From Virgibacillus sp. MSJ-26 (GTDB lineage Bacteria; Bacillota; Bacilli; Bacillales; Amphibacillaceae), in the NCBI RefSeq assembly GCF_018918075.1, contig NZ_JAHLPW010000013.1, forward strand, positions 57,846 to 121,845: DNA of 64,000 nt, read 5' to 3'. Under the pieces are notes generated by a model. It worked only from the letters and a program-made list of their open reading frames with translations. It was not told where the DNA came from and searched no databases. Made by a program: the position numbers and the translations under genes. The first letter of the stretch is position 1. Each line of letters begins with the position of its first letter. This document shows, piece by piece, positions 32,007 to 42,847 of this stretch.

Positions 32007-33478
32007 CACTTCCCCTTATTCCTAATAGCTTCTTCAGCCACTTTATGATCATCAAAATCATGTTTTTCGTGACCTATCTGCTGATATGTTTCATGGCCTT
32101 TTCCTGCAATTAATATAACATCGTCTTCTTTCGCCATATTAATTGCTTCATTTATAGCTTGCTTCCGATTTACAACAACATGGTAATTAAGTGCATCTTT
32201 ATTCAACCCAGTAACCATATCTTTTATAATTTCTTCTGGATCTTCTGTACGTGGATTATCTGATGTGAAAATAGCTTTATCAGCATACTTAACAGCAATT
32301 TGTGCCATTAAAGGGCGTTTAGTACGATCTCTATCCCCTCCACACCCTACGACAACATAAATATTTCTTTTAGCAAATCCTTTAATTGTTTCAAGAACAT
32401 TATCTAATGAGTCTGGTGTGTGGGCATAGTCCACAATTACAGCGTATGGCTGATCAGCGAGAACAGGTTCAAAGCGTCCATTAACCCCCGTCACGACCTC
32501 CAATGCTTCTTTAATTACATTTAATGGCACCTCTCTAGCTAAAGCAGCAGAGGCCGCTGCTAACATATTATAAATGTTAAAATTACCAATCAACCTGCTT
32601 AAAATGTCCACATTACCAACAGGTGTCTCTAAGGTGAATTTTGTCTGGGTGATTCCTAGTTCGATATTGCTTGCCATAACATCTGATTTATTTTTTATTC
32701 CATATGTAATCAGATGCTGAGCAGTACTTTTCTTTAAGAGGCCACTCGCTTTCTCATCTTCGTTAATAATAGCGTATTTCTTGCTCGTTCCATATGTATT
32801 TCCAAGTTGAGAAAACAGCAAGCTTTTTGCTCGTAAATAATCATCCATATCCTTATGATAATCGAGATGATCTTGTGAAAGGTTTGTAAAAATAGCGATA
32901 TCATAATTACATCCAAAAACACGTCCTTGATCAAGAGCATGTGAAGAAACCTCCATAATCGCCTGATCTACGTTTGCGTCAACCATTTTCTTAAAGTTAG
33001 TTTGTAATTCTAAGGAATCTGGTGTTGTATTATTTATCGGATATTCTTTTTCTCCAATTTTCATTTGAATCGTACCAATTAAACCAGTTTTTTTCATGTC
33101 ATGATTGAAAATCTTCTCAAGCAAATAAGTTATTGTTGTTTTACCATTTGTTCCCGTAACACCAATTAATGACATGTTTTTTGTTGGATTATCAAAAAAC
33201 TTCGCTGCTAACATTGCTAAAGCACGCTTAGTATCCGATATAACAATGACTGGAACAGGAAGCGACAGTTCTTTCTCAGCGACAACTGCCACAGCTCCTC
33301 TTTTAACCGCATTCTCTGCATAATCATGACCATCTACGGTAAAGCCTTGAATACAAATGAACAAAGAGCCATCGTTTACCTTGCGATCGTCCATTTGAAT
33401 CTGGGTAATTTCTCTGTCTTCTATCGTCGTAGAAGTTCGATAAAATGGTAAACAGGAAAGGAGACTTGATAATTTCAT
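32006..33478 (-). CDS. murE: UDP-MurNAc-L-Ala-D-Glu:meso-diaminopimelate ligase
   Basis: Adds the third peptide-stem residue. The 490 residues hold the ATP loop GVTGTNGKTTITYLLEKIF and the substrate-selecting motif SDNPRTEDP; DNPR marks meso-diaminopimelate specificity as opposed to lysine. The Shine-Dalgarno sequence (GTAAGGATG) is modest. It lies directly after spoVD. Confidence 0.97.
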   Translation of the reverse strand: MKLSSLLSCLPFYRTSTTIEDREITQIQMDDRKVNDGSLFICIQGFTVDGHDYAENAVKRGAVAVVAEKELSLPVPVIVISDTKRALAMLAAKFFDNPTKNMSLIGVTGTNGKTTITYLLEKIFNHDMKKTGLIGTIQMKIGEKEYPINNTTPDSLELQTNFKKMVDANVDQAIMEVSSHALDQGRVFGCNYDIAIFTNLSQDHLDYHKDMDDYLRAKSLLFSQLGNTYGTSKKYAIINEDEKASGLLKKSTAQHLITYGIKNKSDVMASNIELGITQTKFTLETPVGNVDILSRLIGNFNIYNMLAAASAALAREVPLNVIKEALEVVTGVNGRFEPVLADQPYAVIVDYAHTPDSLDNVLETIKGFAKRNIYVVVGCGGDRDRTKRPLMAQIAVKYADKAIFTSDNPRTEDPEEIIKDMVTGLNKDALNYHVVVNRKQAINEAINMAKEDDVILIAGKGHETYQQIGHEKHDFDDHKVAEEAIRNKGK

Positions 33479-33662
33479 ATATTCAACATCCTTACATATT
33501 TAGTGTTAAACCGAAATCAAGCTTTAAAATTCGATATTTTAATTCCAACAATAAAAATACGTTTTATGATCATTCTTTCTGACCGTTATCAAATTATAAT
33601 TATAGCAAAATTTTTGCCATTTAACGATCTTTTACTTATCTTTAATAGAAAATATTTTATCT

Positions 33663-35594
33663 TTATTCAGGTTCAGAGGATAAATAAATTCGTATCGTTG
33701 ATCCAGATTCAACCTTTGTTCCAGGTTCAGGTGATTGATCAACAATATGTTCTCCTGAGCCATTAGTTTCTATTGTTAAATTAGTCATATACTCTCTTAA
33801 ATCATCCTGGGTTTGACCAACAAGATCAGGAACATCTACTTTAGGTTCTTCTGGATAGACATACTCCTTTTCTAACCCATCAGTGCGCTGTTCAATTCCT
33901 AAAGCATTTAAACTATCACCAATAATGGTACCAACTATAGGAGCAGCGACAACACCACCGAACTGTACTGTATCTTTAGGATTATCTATAGCAACTAAGA
34001 CCACAATTTCAGGGTCATCCGCAGGTGCAAATCCAATAAAAGAAACGATGTGATCATTAGCTAGGTAGCGTCCATCCTCCCCTACCTTCTGCGCAGTTCC
34101 AGTTTTCCCTCCCACTCTGTAACCATCTACATATGCGGGTCTACCTGTACCATAGGCAACGACACTCTCGAGAGTTTTACTTACTTCTTCCGATGTTTCC
34201 TTAGAGATAACCCGTTTTTTAAGTTTTTTCTCAGTTTTTTCCACCACTTCTTCAGTCTCTGGGTCAATCCATTCATCTGCAATATAGGGTTCGTAAAGGA
34301 AACCACCATTAATTGCGGCCGAAACAGCCATTACTTGTTGAATAGGAGTGACAGACACACCTTGTCCGAATGAAGTTGTCGCTAATTCAACAGGGCCGAT
34401 GTTTTCCGGTTTAAATAAAATACCATTACCTTCACCTTGTAAATCTATTCCTGTTTTTGTTCCAAATCCAAAGTCTTTTATATAAGAAAACAATTTCTCT
34501 TTACCTAGTTTTTGTCCAAGAGTAACAAAACCTGGGTTGCATGAATTTTGCACAACTTCTAAATAAGTTTGTTCTCCATGCCCACCGCTTTTCCAACAAC
34601 TTAAATTTGCTCCACCAACTTTAATTGATCCTTTATCATTATATTTATCTTTATGAAGATCAACAAGCCCTTCTTCTAACGTTGCAGCTAAAGTGATAAT
34701 TTTAAACGTTGATCCTGGTTCAAATGTCTTCCAAATGGGCAAGTTGCGATCAAAAATTTCAGAATCTACGTCTTGATAATTTTCCGGATTAAATGTAGGA
34801 CGTGATGCCATACCTAAAATACCACCTGTTTTAGGATTGACTGCTAAAGCCAGTGCATTGTCTGGGTTATATGTCGCTTCGGCTAAATCAAGTTCTCGTT
34901 CCATGATTGTTTGAACCTTTGAATCAATCGTTGTTTTTAAATTCAATCCGTCTTTAGGCGCTTTATATTGATCAGATAAATTATCTAATTTACCGCCTTT
35001 AGCATCGGAATAAATAGATAGGCTTCCTGCTTCTCCACTTAATTTTTCATCATGAAAAAGTTCAAGCCCCATCAACCCTTGATTATCGATTCCAGCAAAC
35101 CCTAGAACATGGGCTAAGTCTGTACCAAAAGGATAATGTCTTTTAGAATCCTTTGCTAGATAAACTCCATTGATATCAAGTGTTCGTATCGCTTTTTCCT
35201 GTTGTTTAGAAATCTTTCGCCCCTCTGGATTAATATTAACGAAATTCGAGTCTTCTGTAACATGTCCATATGCTTCATCTACCGGAATATCAAGTATTCT
35301 TGCAAGTTTTTCTGCTGTATACTGTGGATTTTCGATTTGACGTGGTGCCAGGATAATAGAAGGTGCTGTCACATTTTCCGCTAATATTTCTTTATTGGCA
35401 TCTAAAATATGTCCCCTCTCAGGCTCGAAGGTTATATCCCGTGTCCAAGATTCATCAGCCCACTCTGTTAGTTCTTTTCCAATAATAAATTGGACATACC
35501 CTAACCTAAAATCAATAATCACAAATGCCAAAAATCCAAAAAGAAAAACAGTGACTAATCTTTTTTTAACTGTCATAGTAGATACGCGTTTCAT
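33663..35594 (-). CDS. spoVD: Stage V sporulation penicillin-binding protein SpoVD
   Basis: Class B transpeptidase for spore cortex synthesis. The ATG at 35594 (MKRVSTMTVKKRL) follows AAGGGGATGG, giving 643 residues against 646 in B. subtilis. After one membrane anchor come the dimerisation domain and a transpeptidase domain with STFK, NSCNPGF (SxN) and GGKTGTAQ motifs. One PASTA domain (VDVPDLVGQTQDDLREYM...) ends the protein, the feature separating SpoVD from PbpB. Confidence 0.95.
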   Translation of the reverse strand: MKRVSTMTVKKRLVTVFLFGFLAFVIIDFRLGYVQFIIGKELTEWADESWTRDITFEPERGHILDANKEILAENVTAPSIILAPRQIENPQYTAEKLARILDIPVDEAYGHVTEDSNFVNINPEGRKISKQQEKAIRTLDINGVYLAKDSKRHYPFGTDLAHVLGFAGIDNQGLMGLELFHDEKLSGEAGSLSIYSDAKGGKLDNLSDQYKAPKDGLNLKTTIDSKVQTIMERELDLAEATYNPDNALALAVNPKTGGILGMASRPTFNPENYQDVDSEIFDRNLPIWKTFEPGSTFKIITLAATLEEGLVDLHKDKYNDKGSIKVGGANLSCWKSGGHGEQTYLEVVQNSCNPGFVTLGQKLGKEKLFSYIKDFGFGTKTGIDLQGEGNGILFKPENIGPVELATTSFGQGVSVTPIQQVMAVSAAINGGFLYEPYIADEWIDPETEEVVEKTEKKLKKRVISKETSEEVSKTLESVVAYGTGRPAYVDGYRVGGKTGTAQKVGEDGRYLANDHIVSFIGFAPADDPEIVVLVAIDNPKDTVQFGGVVAAPIVGTIIGDSLNALGIEQRTDGLEKEYVYPEEPKVDVPDLVGQTQDDLREYMTNLTIETNGSGEHIVDQSPEPGTKVESGSTIRIYLSSEPE

Positions 35595-35723
35595 ACTCCA
35601 TCCCCTTTTCATAGGTAGGCTTGTTTCCACTATATGAGTTGAAAAATTGATTAGAACACCGTTTTAAAACAATTAAGTTATATGCGATTATTTTGTTGAA
35701 AAGAAGAATAACGACAGTGTCAT

Positions 35724-37934
35724 TTAGTCTGTATCTTTTTCTTTCAGTTCGACTTTTGTTGGTGAACTTAATTCGACTGTTAAGCTATCCCCTTTTTTAA
35801 TTGGTTTATCGGCCGCAATACTTTGAGATTCAACAAATCCATTACCTTTAATAGTAATTTCTAAATTTAATAGATTTGCAAGTTGCATAATATCACGAGA
35901 TGACCAGCCAATGACGTTTGGCATTTTCACTTTATCAGTTATTAATATCACTCTATCATTCGGTAATACTTCTTCTCCTTCATGAACATTTGAAGCTGTC
36001 ACCTTCTCACCTGAACCGATAACACTCACATTCACTCCTTGATTTTCCAAATCTTTCTTCACTTTTTTCGCGTTTTTTTCTTTTAGGTGAGTCATTTTAA
36101 TTTCTTTTGTCTCGTTTTTAGCTTCCTTATCTGGTTCAATATTTAAATAACGCAAACTACTTTCCATGACATTTTTAAATATAAAAGACACTGGTGCTGA
36201 ACCTTGCTCAAACCCATCTTCAGTTTCTAAATCTGGTTGTTTAACAGCAACATACATAATGAGTTCTGGATCATCGTGTGGGGCCATTCCTAAAAAGGAA
36301 AAAGTATTATTCCCAACACCGCGCAAATAACCTCCATCAGGATTAGGTATTTGGGAAGTTCCAGTTTTTCCAACTACAGAATAATTATCTAACGCGAACA
36401 TCTTTCCCGTTCCATCTTTATCGGAGACAACCGATTCCAATAGATCGAGGACTTGATGAGACGTTTCTTTAGAAATTGGTTCACCAACTACTTTAGGTTG
36501 CTTTTCCTTAATCACGTCACCTGTATTTGCATCTACTATTCTCTTAATCACATAAGGTTGAAGCATTTTTCCATTATTCGCAATCGCTGAAGCAGCTTTT
36601 ACTTGTTGAATGGGAGTAAGTGTTGTACCTTGCCCAAATGTTGTAGATAACTTATCACGCGGATAAGTATATGAAATTTTACCTTCAGATTCACCTGGTA
36701 AATCAATATCAGTCTTTTTATCGAAATCAAAGGAATGTAAATAATCCAAATAAGTATCTGAATCCATTTTTTCCCATAAAAGCTTAGCGGCAGCGACATT
36801 CGAAGAACGAATAAACCCTTCATCGTATGAAATGGTGCCCCATCCTTCACCACCATTATGATCATTGACTGGTTGAACTTGTTCATTAATGCGATAACTT
36901 CCTGACTTATATTCCTCGTCTCCATTATAGACGCCTTCCTCTATCGCACTTGCCCAAGTGAACATTTTCATTGTAGAGCCTGGTTCAAAAGGAGTTGAAA
37001 TAGCATCATTATACCAATTTTTCACATCCTCAGGATTATTAGGATTATAACTAGGCCGATTTCCCATGGCTATAATCTCCCCTGTTTTTGCATCCATTAC
37101 AATAGCAGTCATCCGTTCAGGTGTATATTGTTCTTGCACTTGTGACATTACATCTTCTAGTAAAGTTTGCACTTTTTGATCTATCGTTAAATAGACATCA
37201 TTACCATTTTTAGGCTTTTTAATCACTTCATTGGGATCAAGCAATTTCTTGTTATATTTATCTCTTTCATAAGAAATATAGCCGTCCTCACCTTTTAACA
37301 AGTCGTTTTTTTCATCTTCAATCCCTGTAATTCCTTTAATTTCTCTAGTTACTTGTCCTTTTTCATCTTCTTCTTCTGTTTCCCTAGCAAAACCAATAAT
37401 TCGAGATGCAAACATGCCATTAGGATAATAACGCATTGCCTCTTTGTTAAAATTAATTCCAGGCAATTTCATTGCAGTGATGTCGTCTTTTTGTTGTTGT
37501 GATAATCCTTTACCTTGCTTACCAAATTCTACTTGAGTCCTTCCGTTTTTTATCCCAGCATTTAAGGTAGTTAGAATATCCTCTTTTTCAACATTAAGAA
37601 TATCAGATAGTTTTTCTGCAGTTTTTTCAGGATCCTCTACATGTTGAGGTGTTTTTTGGTTCTCCGAAAAAGCCTCATCAACAATGGCATAAAGACGATA
37701 AGTAGGCTGATCATAGGCTAATGCCATTCCATTATTATCTAAAATCTTTCCGCGCTCTGCATGAAGTGAATAAGATGACGTCCTTTTTTGTTTAGCCCAT
37801 TGTTCTAATGATACATTATTAACCTCACCAGACACTTGTATGTACAAGAAACGACCACTTAACACTAAGAATATGCCTATAAATGAAATCATTAACAAGC
37901 CTGCAACAATATTTGTTGATTTATTCTTCTTCAT
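35724..37934 (-). CDS. pbpB: Division penicillin-binding protein 2B
   Basis: Septal class B transpeptidase that partners a SEDS protein. The 736 residues have a membrane anchor (about 8-30), then the catalytic motifs STMK, SSNVAAAKL and GKTGTSQ, and two C-terminal PASTA domains ending SPTKVELKEKDTD. TAGGAG precedes the ATG. Order ftsL-pbpB-spoVD is as in B. subtilis. Confidence 0.96.
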   Translation of the reverse strand: MKKNKSTNIVAGLLMISFIGIFLVLSGRFLYIQVSGEVNNVSLEQWAKQKRTSSYSLHAERGKILDNNGMALAYDQPTYRLYAIVDEAFSENQKTPQHVEDPEKTAEKLSDILNVEKEDILTTLNAGIKNGRTQVEFGKQGKGLSQQQKDDITAMKLPGINFNKEAMRYYPNGMFASRIIGFARETEEEDEKGQVTREIKGITGIEDEKNDLLKGEDGYISYERDKYNKKLLDPNEVIKKPKNGNDVYLTIDQKVQTLLEDVMSQVQEQYTPERMTAIVMDAKTGEIIAMGNRPSYNPNNPEDVKNWYNDAISTPFEPGSTMKMFTWASAIEEGVYNGDEEYKSGSYRINEQVQPVNDHNGGEGWGTISYDEGFIRSSNVAAAKLLWEKMDSDTYLDYLHSFDFDKKTDIDLPGESEGKISYTYPRDKLSTTFGQGTTLTPIQQVKAASAIANNGKMLQPYVIKRIVDANTGDVIKEKQPKVVGEPISKETSHQVLDLLESVVSDKDGTGKMFALDNYSVVGKTGTSQIPNPDGGYLRGVGNNTFSFLGMAPHDDPELIMYVAVKQPDLETEDGFEQGSAPVSFIFKNVMESSLRYLNIEPDKEAKNETKEIKMTHLKEKNAKKVKKDLENQGVNVSVIGSGEKVTASNVHEGEEVLPNDRVILITDKVKMPNVIGWSSRDIMQLANLLNLEITIKGNGFVESQSIAADKPIKKGDSLTVELSSPTKVELKEKDTD

Positions 37935-37949
37935 ATAAAGACTCCTAAA

Positions 37950-38324
37950 CTATTTGTGCAATAGATTTGCTTGTTTGATTTTTGCATCTTGGATTTTGAG
38001 TCCATTTTCTTTAGCAATTTTAGTTATTCTTTCAGGCCTGCTTAATTCACTTACATCAAATGATAGTCCTTCGTTCTTTACTTGTTGAGTTTGAACTTCG
38101 CTTTCAAGTTGCTGAAGTTCACGATTTAATGAGTCTGTGGATGAGGAAAAGGAAACAACATAGATTCCTACAGAAACTAAACATATTCCCGCAATGGAAT
38201 ACAGCAACTTTTCTCCCTTTGTTATCCAGCTACTTTTACGAACCTTTACTTTAACCTTATTTTGCTCTTCTGGTTTATATGCTGGTGCTGATTGTTGCCA
38301 TGTTTTAAATTTAGGTGCTGCCAT
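37950..38324 (-). CDS. ftsL: Cell division protein FtsL
   Basis: Small bitopic protein of the DivIB-DivIC-FtsL complex. The ATG at 38324 overlaps the rsmH stop (TAATG), giving 124 residues: a basic cytoplasmic N-terminus, one membrane segment (about 44-63) and an extracellular leucine-zipper-like coiled coil (SLNRELQQLESEVQTQQVKN). Conserved location identifies it more than sequence does. Confidence 0.92.
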   Translation of the reverse strand: MAAPKFKTWQQSAPAYKPEEQNKVKVKVRKSSWITKGEKLLYSIAGICLVSVGIYVVSFSSSTDSLNRELQQLESEVQTQQVKNEGLSFDVSELSRPERITKIAKENGLKIQDAKIKQANLLHK

Positions 38325-39298
38325 TATCTCTTCCACCCTTCTATATATTTAAAGTCATTATTCCATTCATTCTTTTTCTCAACAATACGGAGTTTTGCCG
38401 ATCGTGACCTACGATTTGCACTTAATTCTTCTTCTGTTGCTAAAATCGGTTTTCTAGTTATAAGTTTAAACGGCGCTTCGTGGTCTTTTGGCAGAATCGG
38501 TAAATTTCTCGGTACCTCTTTAGGTGTACTCCATTTTTTAAATGCTTGTTTACATATCCTATCCTCTAATGAGTGAAATGTTATAACAACGAGCCGACCA
38601 CCTATTGATAAGTTCCGAGCCGCTTGATGAAGTGCATCATTAAAGACATTGAGCTCATCATTTACAGCAATTCGAATCGCTTGGAAAATTCTTTTACCTG
38701 GATGTCCACCCTTTCTCCTAGCTGGTGCTGGAATCGCTTCTTTAATGATATCGACTAGTTGATGTGTTGTTTCGATTGGCTCATATGTACGATGTGCTTC
38801 AATTTTTCTCGCAATTTGTTTTGAAAATTTCTCTTCCCCATATTTAAAAAATATCGATACTAAATCGTTATAAGACCATTCATTGACTATTTTGTAAGCT
38901 GTTAGTTTTTGAGTTTGATCCATCCTCATATCCAATGTGGCATCTTGATGATAACTAAAACCTCGTTCGCCTCGATCAAGTTGGGGCGAAGAGACTCCTA
39001 AATCAAATAAGACTCCGTCAACCTTTTCGATGTCATGCTCTGCTAACTTTGTTTCGAGGTGACTAAAATTACTGTGTATGAATACCAATTGATTTTTATA
39101 TGAACTTAATCTCTCTTCTGCTGCTTGTAAAGCATCCAAGTCTTGGTCGAAGGCAATTAACTTTCCGTCAATTAACTCTTCTGCGATTTGCCTAGAATGG
39201 CCGCCTCCACCTACCGTACAGTCGACATATGTACCATTTGGATCAATATTCAAGCCTTTTATTGTTTCATTTCTTAGTACTGAGTAATGTTCAAACAT
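38324..39298 (-). CDS. rsmH: 16S rRNA (cytosine-1402-N4)-methyltransferase
   Basis: Methylates C1402 in the ribosomal P site. The ATG at 39298 ([16 protein letters not shown]) gives 324 residues. [10 protein letters not shown] is the SAM motif [21 protein letters not shown] and the basic C-terminus [16 protein letters not shown] are family markers. Formerly mraW. It is the second gene of the dcw operon. Confidence 0.96.
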   Translation of the reverse strand: MFEHYSVLRNETIKGLNIDPNGTYVDCTVGGGGHSRQIAEELIDGKLIAFDQDLDALQAAEERLSSYKNQLVFIHSNFSHLETKLAEHDIEKVDGVLFDLGVSSPQLDRGERGFSYHQDATLDMRMDQTQKLTAYKIVNEWSYNDLVSIFFKYGEEKFSKQIARKIEAHRTYEPIETTHQLVDIIKEAIPAPARRKGGHPGKRIFQAIRIAVNDELNVFNDALHQAARNLSIGGRLVVITFHSLEDRICKQAFKKWSTPKEVPRNLPILPKDHEAPFKLITRKPILATEEELSANRRSRSAKLRIVEKKNEWNNDFKYIEGWKR

Positions 39299-39344
39299 TT
39301 TAACACCCATTTCAAGAAACTCGTTTCCATTTTTTAAAACGCAT

Positions 39345-39776
39345 CTAAATATCAAAGTCCATTAAGTTTTCAGCAATCTCAGCAAAAGACTCTTCTGATT
39401 CCGTAAAGTAATCTTCCCAAGCTTCTTTCGCCCAGAACTCAACTCGATTGGAAACCCCAATGATTACACATTCTCTTTCAAGTTCTGCATAGTTTCTGAG
39501 AGGCTGTGATAAGTTTATTCTCCCCTGTTTATCCACTTCACATTCAACTGCGCCTGAAAAGAAAAAACGTGTAAATGCTCGTGCGTCTTTTTTAGTCAGT
39601 GGGAGTTTTTTTAATTTTTCTTCAAGTAATTTCCATTCATCTAGTGGATATGCGAATAAACATTTATCCAGTCCACGGGTCACAACAAAGCTTTCCCCAA
39701 GCTCTTCACGGAACTTCGAAGGAACAATAATACGCCCTTTTGTGTCAACATTATGTTGATATTCCCCCATGAACAT
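39345..39776 (-). CDS. mraZ: Transcriptional regulator MraZ
   Basis: AbrB-like DNA-binding protein that regulates the dcw operon it heads. The ATG at 39776 gives [16 protein letters not shown] and 143 residues, as in B. subtilis. The two swapped-hairpin half-domains are visible ([16 protein letters not shown] and [18 protein letters not shown]). Three GTGG repeats with 10-nt period lie just upstream and are its probable operator. Confidence 0.96.
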   Translation of the reverse strand: MFMGEYQHNVDTKGRIIVPSKFREELGESFVVTRGLDKCLFAYPLDEWKLLEEKLKKLPLTKKDARAFTRFFFSGAVECEVDKQGRINLSQPLRNYAELERECVIIGVSNRVEFWAKEAWEDYFTESEESFAEIAENLMDFDI

Positions 39777-39807
39777 AGAGTTCACCCACTTTCATGTTTT
39801 TATATTA

Positions 39808-39831
39808 CCACATTCCACCACTTTTCACCAC
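39808..39831 (-). promoter_or_regulatory. Probable MraZ operator (three GTGG repeats, 10-nt period)
   Basis: On the minus strand GTGG occurs at exactly 10-nt steps (plus-strand CCAC at 39808, 39818, 39828), about 32 nt before the mraZ ATG. MraZ proteins are known to bind short direct repeats with a 10-nt period upstream of their own gene. Binding here is inferred. Confidence 0.7.
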
Positions 39832-39917
39832 CAAATTATTAAAAAAGATTTTTATTACTAATAAATACCAGTTAAACGCTTAGTTACAGAGGTTTATTAA
39901 AAGAAAAAACACAAATA

Positions 39918-39962
39918 AAAAGCTAGGATAAACACTGTTGTATCAGTGTTTATCCTAGCTTT
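39918..39962 (-). terminator. Terminator of bshC
   Basis: AAAGCTAGGATAAACACTG and its perfect 19-nt complement flank a 6-nt loop. On the minus strand the stem is followed by TTTTTATTTG. It insulates bshC from mraZ. Confidence 0.93.
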
Positions 39963-40015
39963 GTGCTATCAACGTTACACCAGACTATTCAAAAGTGGTA
40001 GAAGGTGGTGGAGTT

Positions 40016-41638
40016 TTAAAGATTTATCAAGAAATGATTTTCATCAAACGACATTGGTCGGCTTAGTAACTCTTTAATAAATTGCTTACCAAATTGATTA
40101 AAGAACAAAAGCGGATTCCAAACTCTTTCTTGCAAACCACCGAAGGGATGTAACATTATGTTTACTTTATTAAATTCAGATAGTTCTTGTTTATATTGAG
40201 CTTTTATTTTATTTAAAATTCTTTTTTCTAAGAAGTCGATATTCTCATGTAAGAAATACAAATTTTTCTCGCCTATAGATCCTAAGTCATCTCCTAATTG
40301 ATGAGCGATATCCCTTAAAGGTTTATGCACTGCTTCAATTTTATTCTTGATTTCCATAGTAATTTCTTCGACAGGAGGTTCTATTTTTTCATTTAACCAA
40401 TGATCTTTTTGTTCTTTGACTCCTTTATGAATGATTTCCTCTAATTTCAGATTATATTTTTCTGTTAGTTTAAAAGTATATGAATCAACGTAGGTCATGG
40501 ACAACCTTGGTATGACTGGAGGCATTTTTAATTCCAGTGTATTAAATGCCGGTTTTAATGTGGACCAATAACTGATCTCACCTGGTCCGCCTATAAACGC
40601 AAGTGTTGGAAACAACAGCTCTTGCATTAGCGGACGACTTATTACATTATTACTTAAACGATCAGGACTGTTTTGAGCAATTTCAATCAACTCTTCTGTC
40701 GATAGTTTTATCTCATCGTTTTTACCAATCCAATACCCCGAGTCTGTTCTGTTTAAGAGGATCCGCTCATTATTTATATAAAAATAAAGATGTCCATTAT
40801 TTGGTTGAAGATCAAGATCGACTGCATATCCACAACGTTTTAAATCTTGCCAAACACCATAAACCCCAGTACTGATTTCCGCTTGCTTATGAATTAATGT
40901 CGTGAAGTGGTCATTTTCTAACCTTCTTACTACCTCACTTCCTGAGTCTACCAAGACAAGACCTTCATCTTGAAACAAACTAAAAATGAGTCGTGCAAAA
41001 AAATCAACATATGAATCGGATTGTTCCAGACAGTCATTAATTGTCTGGTAGAGATCCTTTGTATATTGTGTTTCTTGTAAATGAACAAAGATATTTTTTA
41101 GCCATTTATATAATTTATCTTTTTGAATGGAAATGTCAGATACCGGCATTTTATCAATTGTGTGTCGAGGGAATACATGCTTTTTCATTTGATCGCCAGA
41201 AGGCATATATATATGGTTTATTTCATCAAAATCGTGGTCTTCTCCCGCAATCCAAAAAACTGGAATAACAGGAACCTGTAAATGCTCTTCCTGCTGTTTG
41301 GCATATTTTATAATCGAAATAATCTTATTGACCGTATACATGGGCCCTGTTAACAATCCAGCTTGTTGGCCACCAAGAACAACAACACTGTTTTTATCAT
41401 TTAGTCGTTCTATATTCCCTAAGGTTGAGGGGGGAGCATCCCAATTTTGATTTAATTGAATTAGAGCTTTAGTTAACTCAAGTCTTTCAAAGGACTGATT
41501 CCTTAAATCGTCAAAACGCTTTTTCATATTCTTTGCAGATACTCCATAATCAAAGTATTGCATAATGTTTTCATCTTTTGCTCGATAATTGTTTATAATA
41601 TTATTTTGATTTTTTAATTGTATTGGATTAATCTGCAT
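40016..41638 (-). CDS. bshC: Bacillithiol biosynthesis protein BshC
   Basis: Putative cysteine-adding enzyme for the last step of bacillithiol, the low-molecular-weight thiol of Bacillaceae. The start MQINPIQLKNQNNI at 41638 follows AAAGGAG, giving 540 residues. VVLGGQQAGLLTGPMYTVNK and PVFWIAGEDHDFDEINHI are family signatures, and a coiled-coil region lies near the C-terminus. The position before mraZ matches B. subtilis yllA. Confidence 0.95.
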   Translation of the reverse strand: MQINPIQLKNQNNIINNYRAKDENIMQYFDYGVSAKNMKKRFDDLRNQSFERLELTKALIQLNQNWDAPPSTLGNIERLNDKNSVVVLGGQQAGLLTGPMYTVNKIISIIKYAKQQEEHLQVPVIPVFWIAGEDHDFDEINHIYMPSGDQMKKHVFPRHTIDKMPVSDISIQKDKLYKWLKNIFVHLQETQYTKDLYQTINDCLEQSDSYVDFFARLIFSLFQDEGLVLVDSGSEVVRRLENDHFTTLIHKQAEISTGVYGVWQDLKRCGYAVDLDLQPNNGHLYFYINNERILLNRTDSGYWIGKNDEIKLSTEELIEIAQNSPDRLSNNVISRPLMQELLFPTLAFIGGPGEISYWSTLKPAFNTLELKMPPVIPRLSMTYVDSYTFKLTEKYNLKLEEIIHKGVKEQKDHWLNEKIEPPVEEITMEIKNKIEAVHKPLRDIAHQLGDDLGSIGEKNLYFLHENIDFLEKRILNKIKAQYKQELSEFNKVNIMLHPFGGLQERVWNPLLFFNQFGKQFIKELLSRPMSFDENHFLINL

Positions 41639-41770
41639 ATACTGACAAGCTCCTTTAATTATATGTAACATACCACGTCAATTTGTATTGTACATAAGAT
41701 TTCACTACTTTTCATGCTTTCTGACTTTATGCGAATATTTAATCATGACTCAACTTTCGAAGAATGAATT

Positions 41771-42640
41771 TTAACTATTTTTATATTCTAATGCTTGAAT
41801 TGCTTTATACACAAATGTAGTATATGGCAGTTCTGTTGTTGATTCGGTAATAATATATCCTGATATTGCTTCATTTTCTGTAGGACGATTTTCCATTAAA
41901 TCTTTTAACATAGATGATATATTTTCACTTGTCTTTTTGGCAATCGTCTGAACACGGTGCCAATTTTCTTCGAAGTCTAGATTAAGTGATTCTGCCGCTT
42001 CGAAACATAATTTTTCTGCGATGTCATATAAATATTTATTAGATAAAATTACACCGTTTTTTACATTGAATAACGCTGTAAGTGGATTAATAACCGCATT
42101 AACAATTAACTTTTCCTTAAGCAAAATTTTCCAACTTGAACAAAAACGAACGGGAAATGAAATATTATTCAAGTGATTTCTTAGCCAATAATCACCTTCT
42201 TCACTTGCATTAAATTGAGCATAGGCTATTTCACCTTTACCAGTATGAGAAAACAGATTATCTTTTTCTCGTAGTGATCCGTGACTATTAATGCCAACAT
42301 AAACAGGTTGAGTTAAGTGACTTAGATAATTAGTATGACTCATCCCGTTTGGTAAAAATAACAAGGGGGTCTGCGAATTCGTTTGATTAATCATAGGCAT
42401 AATATCTTCAATTTGATGCTGTTTCACACAAATTATGATCAGTTCTTCTTCTTTCATGTTCTCTACTAATAACGATTCAACTGAAAAGTTTTCCCTGCTT
42501 TTTTCCTCCACTATACCTTCATTTCTAAGTAAGTGAGCTTGCTCATTTCTTCGTACGTAAACTCTCACCCTATGATATAAGCTTAAATAACTACTTATTA
42601 AAAGTCCTACAGAGCCTCCACCAACCACACCTATATTCAT
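41771..42640 (-). CDS. panE: 2-dehydropantoate 2-reductase family protein
   Basis: NADPH-dependent ketopantoate reductase of pantothenate synthesis, matching B. subtilis ylbQ/panE by location. The ATG at 42640 gives MNIGVVGGGSVGLLISSYL, a Rossmann GxGxxG-type motif. KEKLIVNAVINPLTALFNVKNG holds the family's catalytic Lys and Asn region, although sequence outside these motifs is diverged. 289 residues. The family also includes other ketoacid reductases. Confidence 0.85.
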   Translation of the reverse strand: MNIGVVGGGSVGLLISSYLSLYHRVRVYVRRNEQAHLLRNEGIVEEKSRENFSVESLLVENMKEEELIIICVKQHQIEDIMPMINQTNSQTPLLFLPNGMSHTNYLSHLTQPVYVGINSHGSLREKDNLFSHTGKGEIAYAQFNASEEGDYWLRNHLNNISFPVRFCSSWKILLKEKLIVNAVINPLTALFNVKNGVILSNKYLYDIAEKLCFEAAESLNLDFEENWHRVQTIAKKTSENISSMLKDLMENRPTENEAISGYIITESTTELPYTTFVYKAIQALEYKNS

Positions 42641-42847
42641 AAAAAATGATCCCCTCTCACTTTCCATCTCTCGGCAACAACAGCAGCTTAATTACATCTC
42701 ATGTCTAAAACTAAAATTGAACCTTGTATACAATGCATTAAAGATGACCTTTTTCATTTGATTATTTTCTTTCTGTAACTGTTTATATTATAATATTATA
42801 AATAGGGGAGAATTTAAAATATTTTTATTTTTAAGGGGGCACGACCA

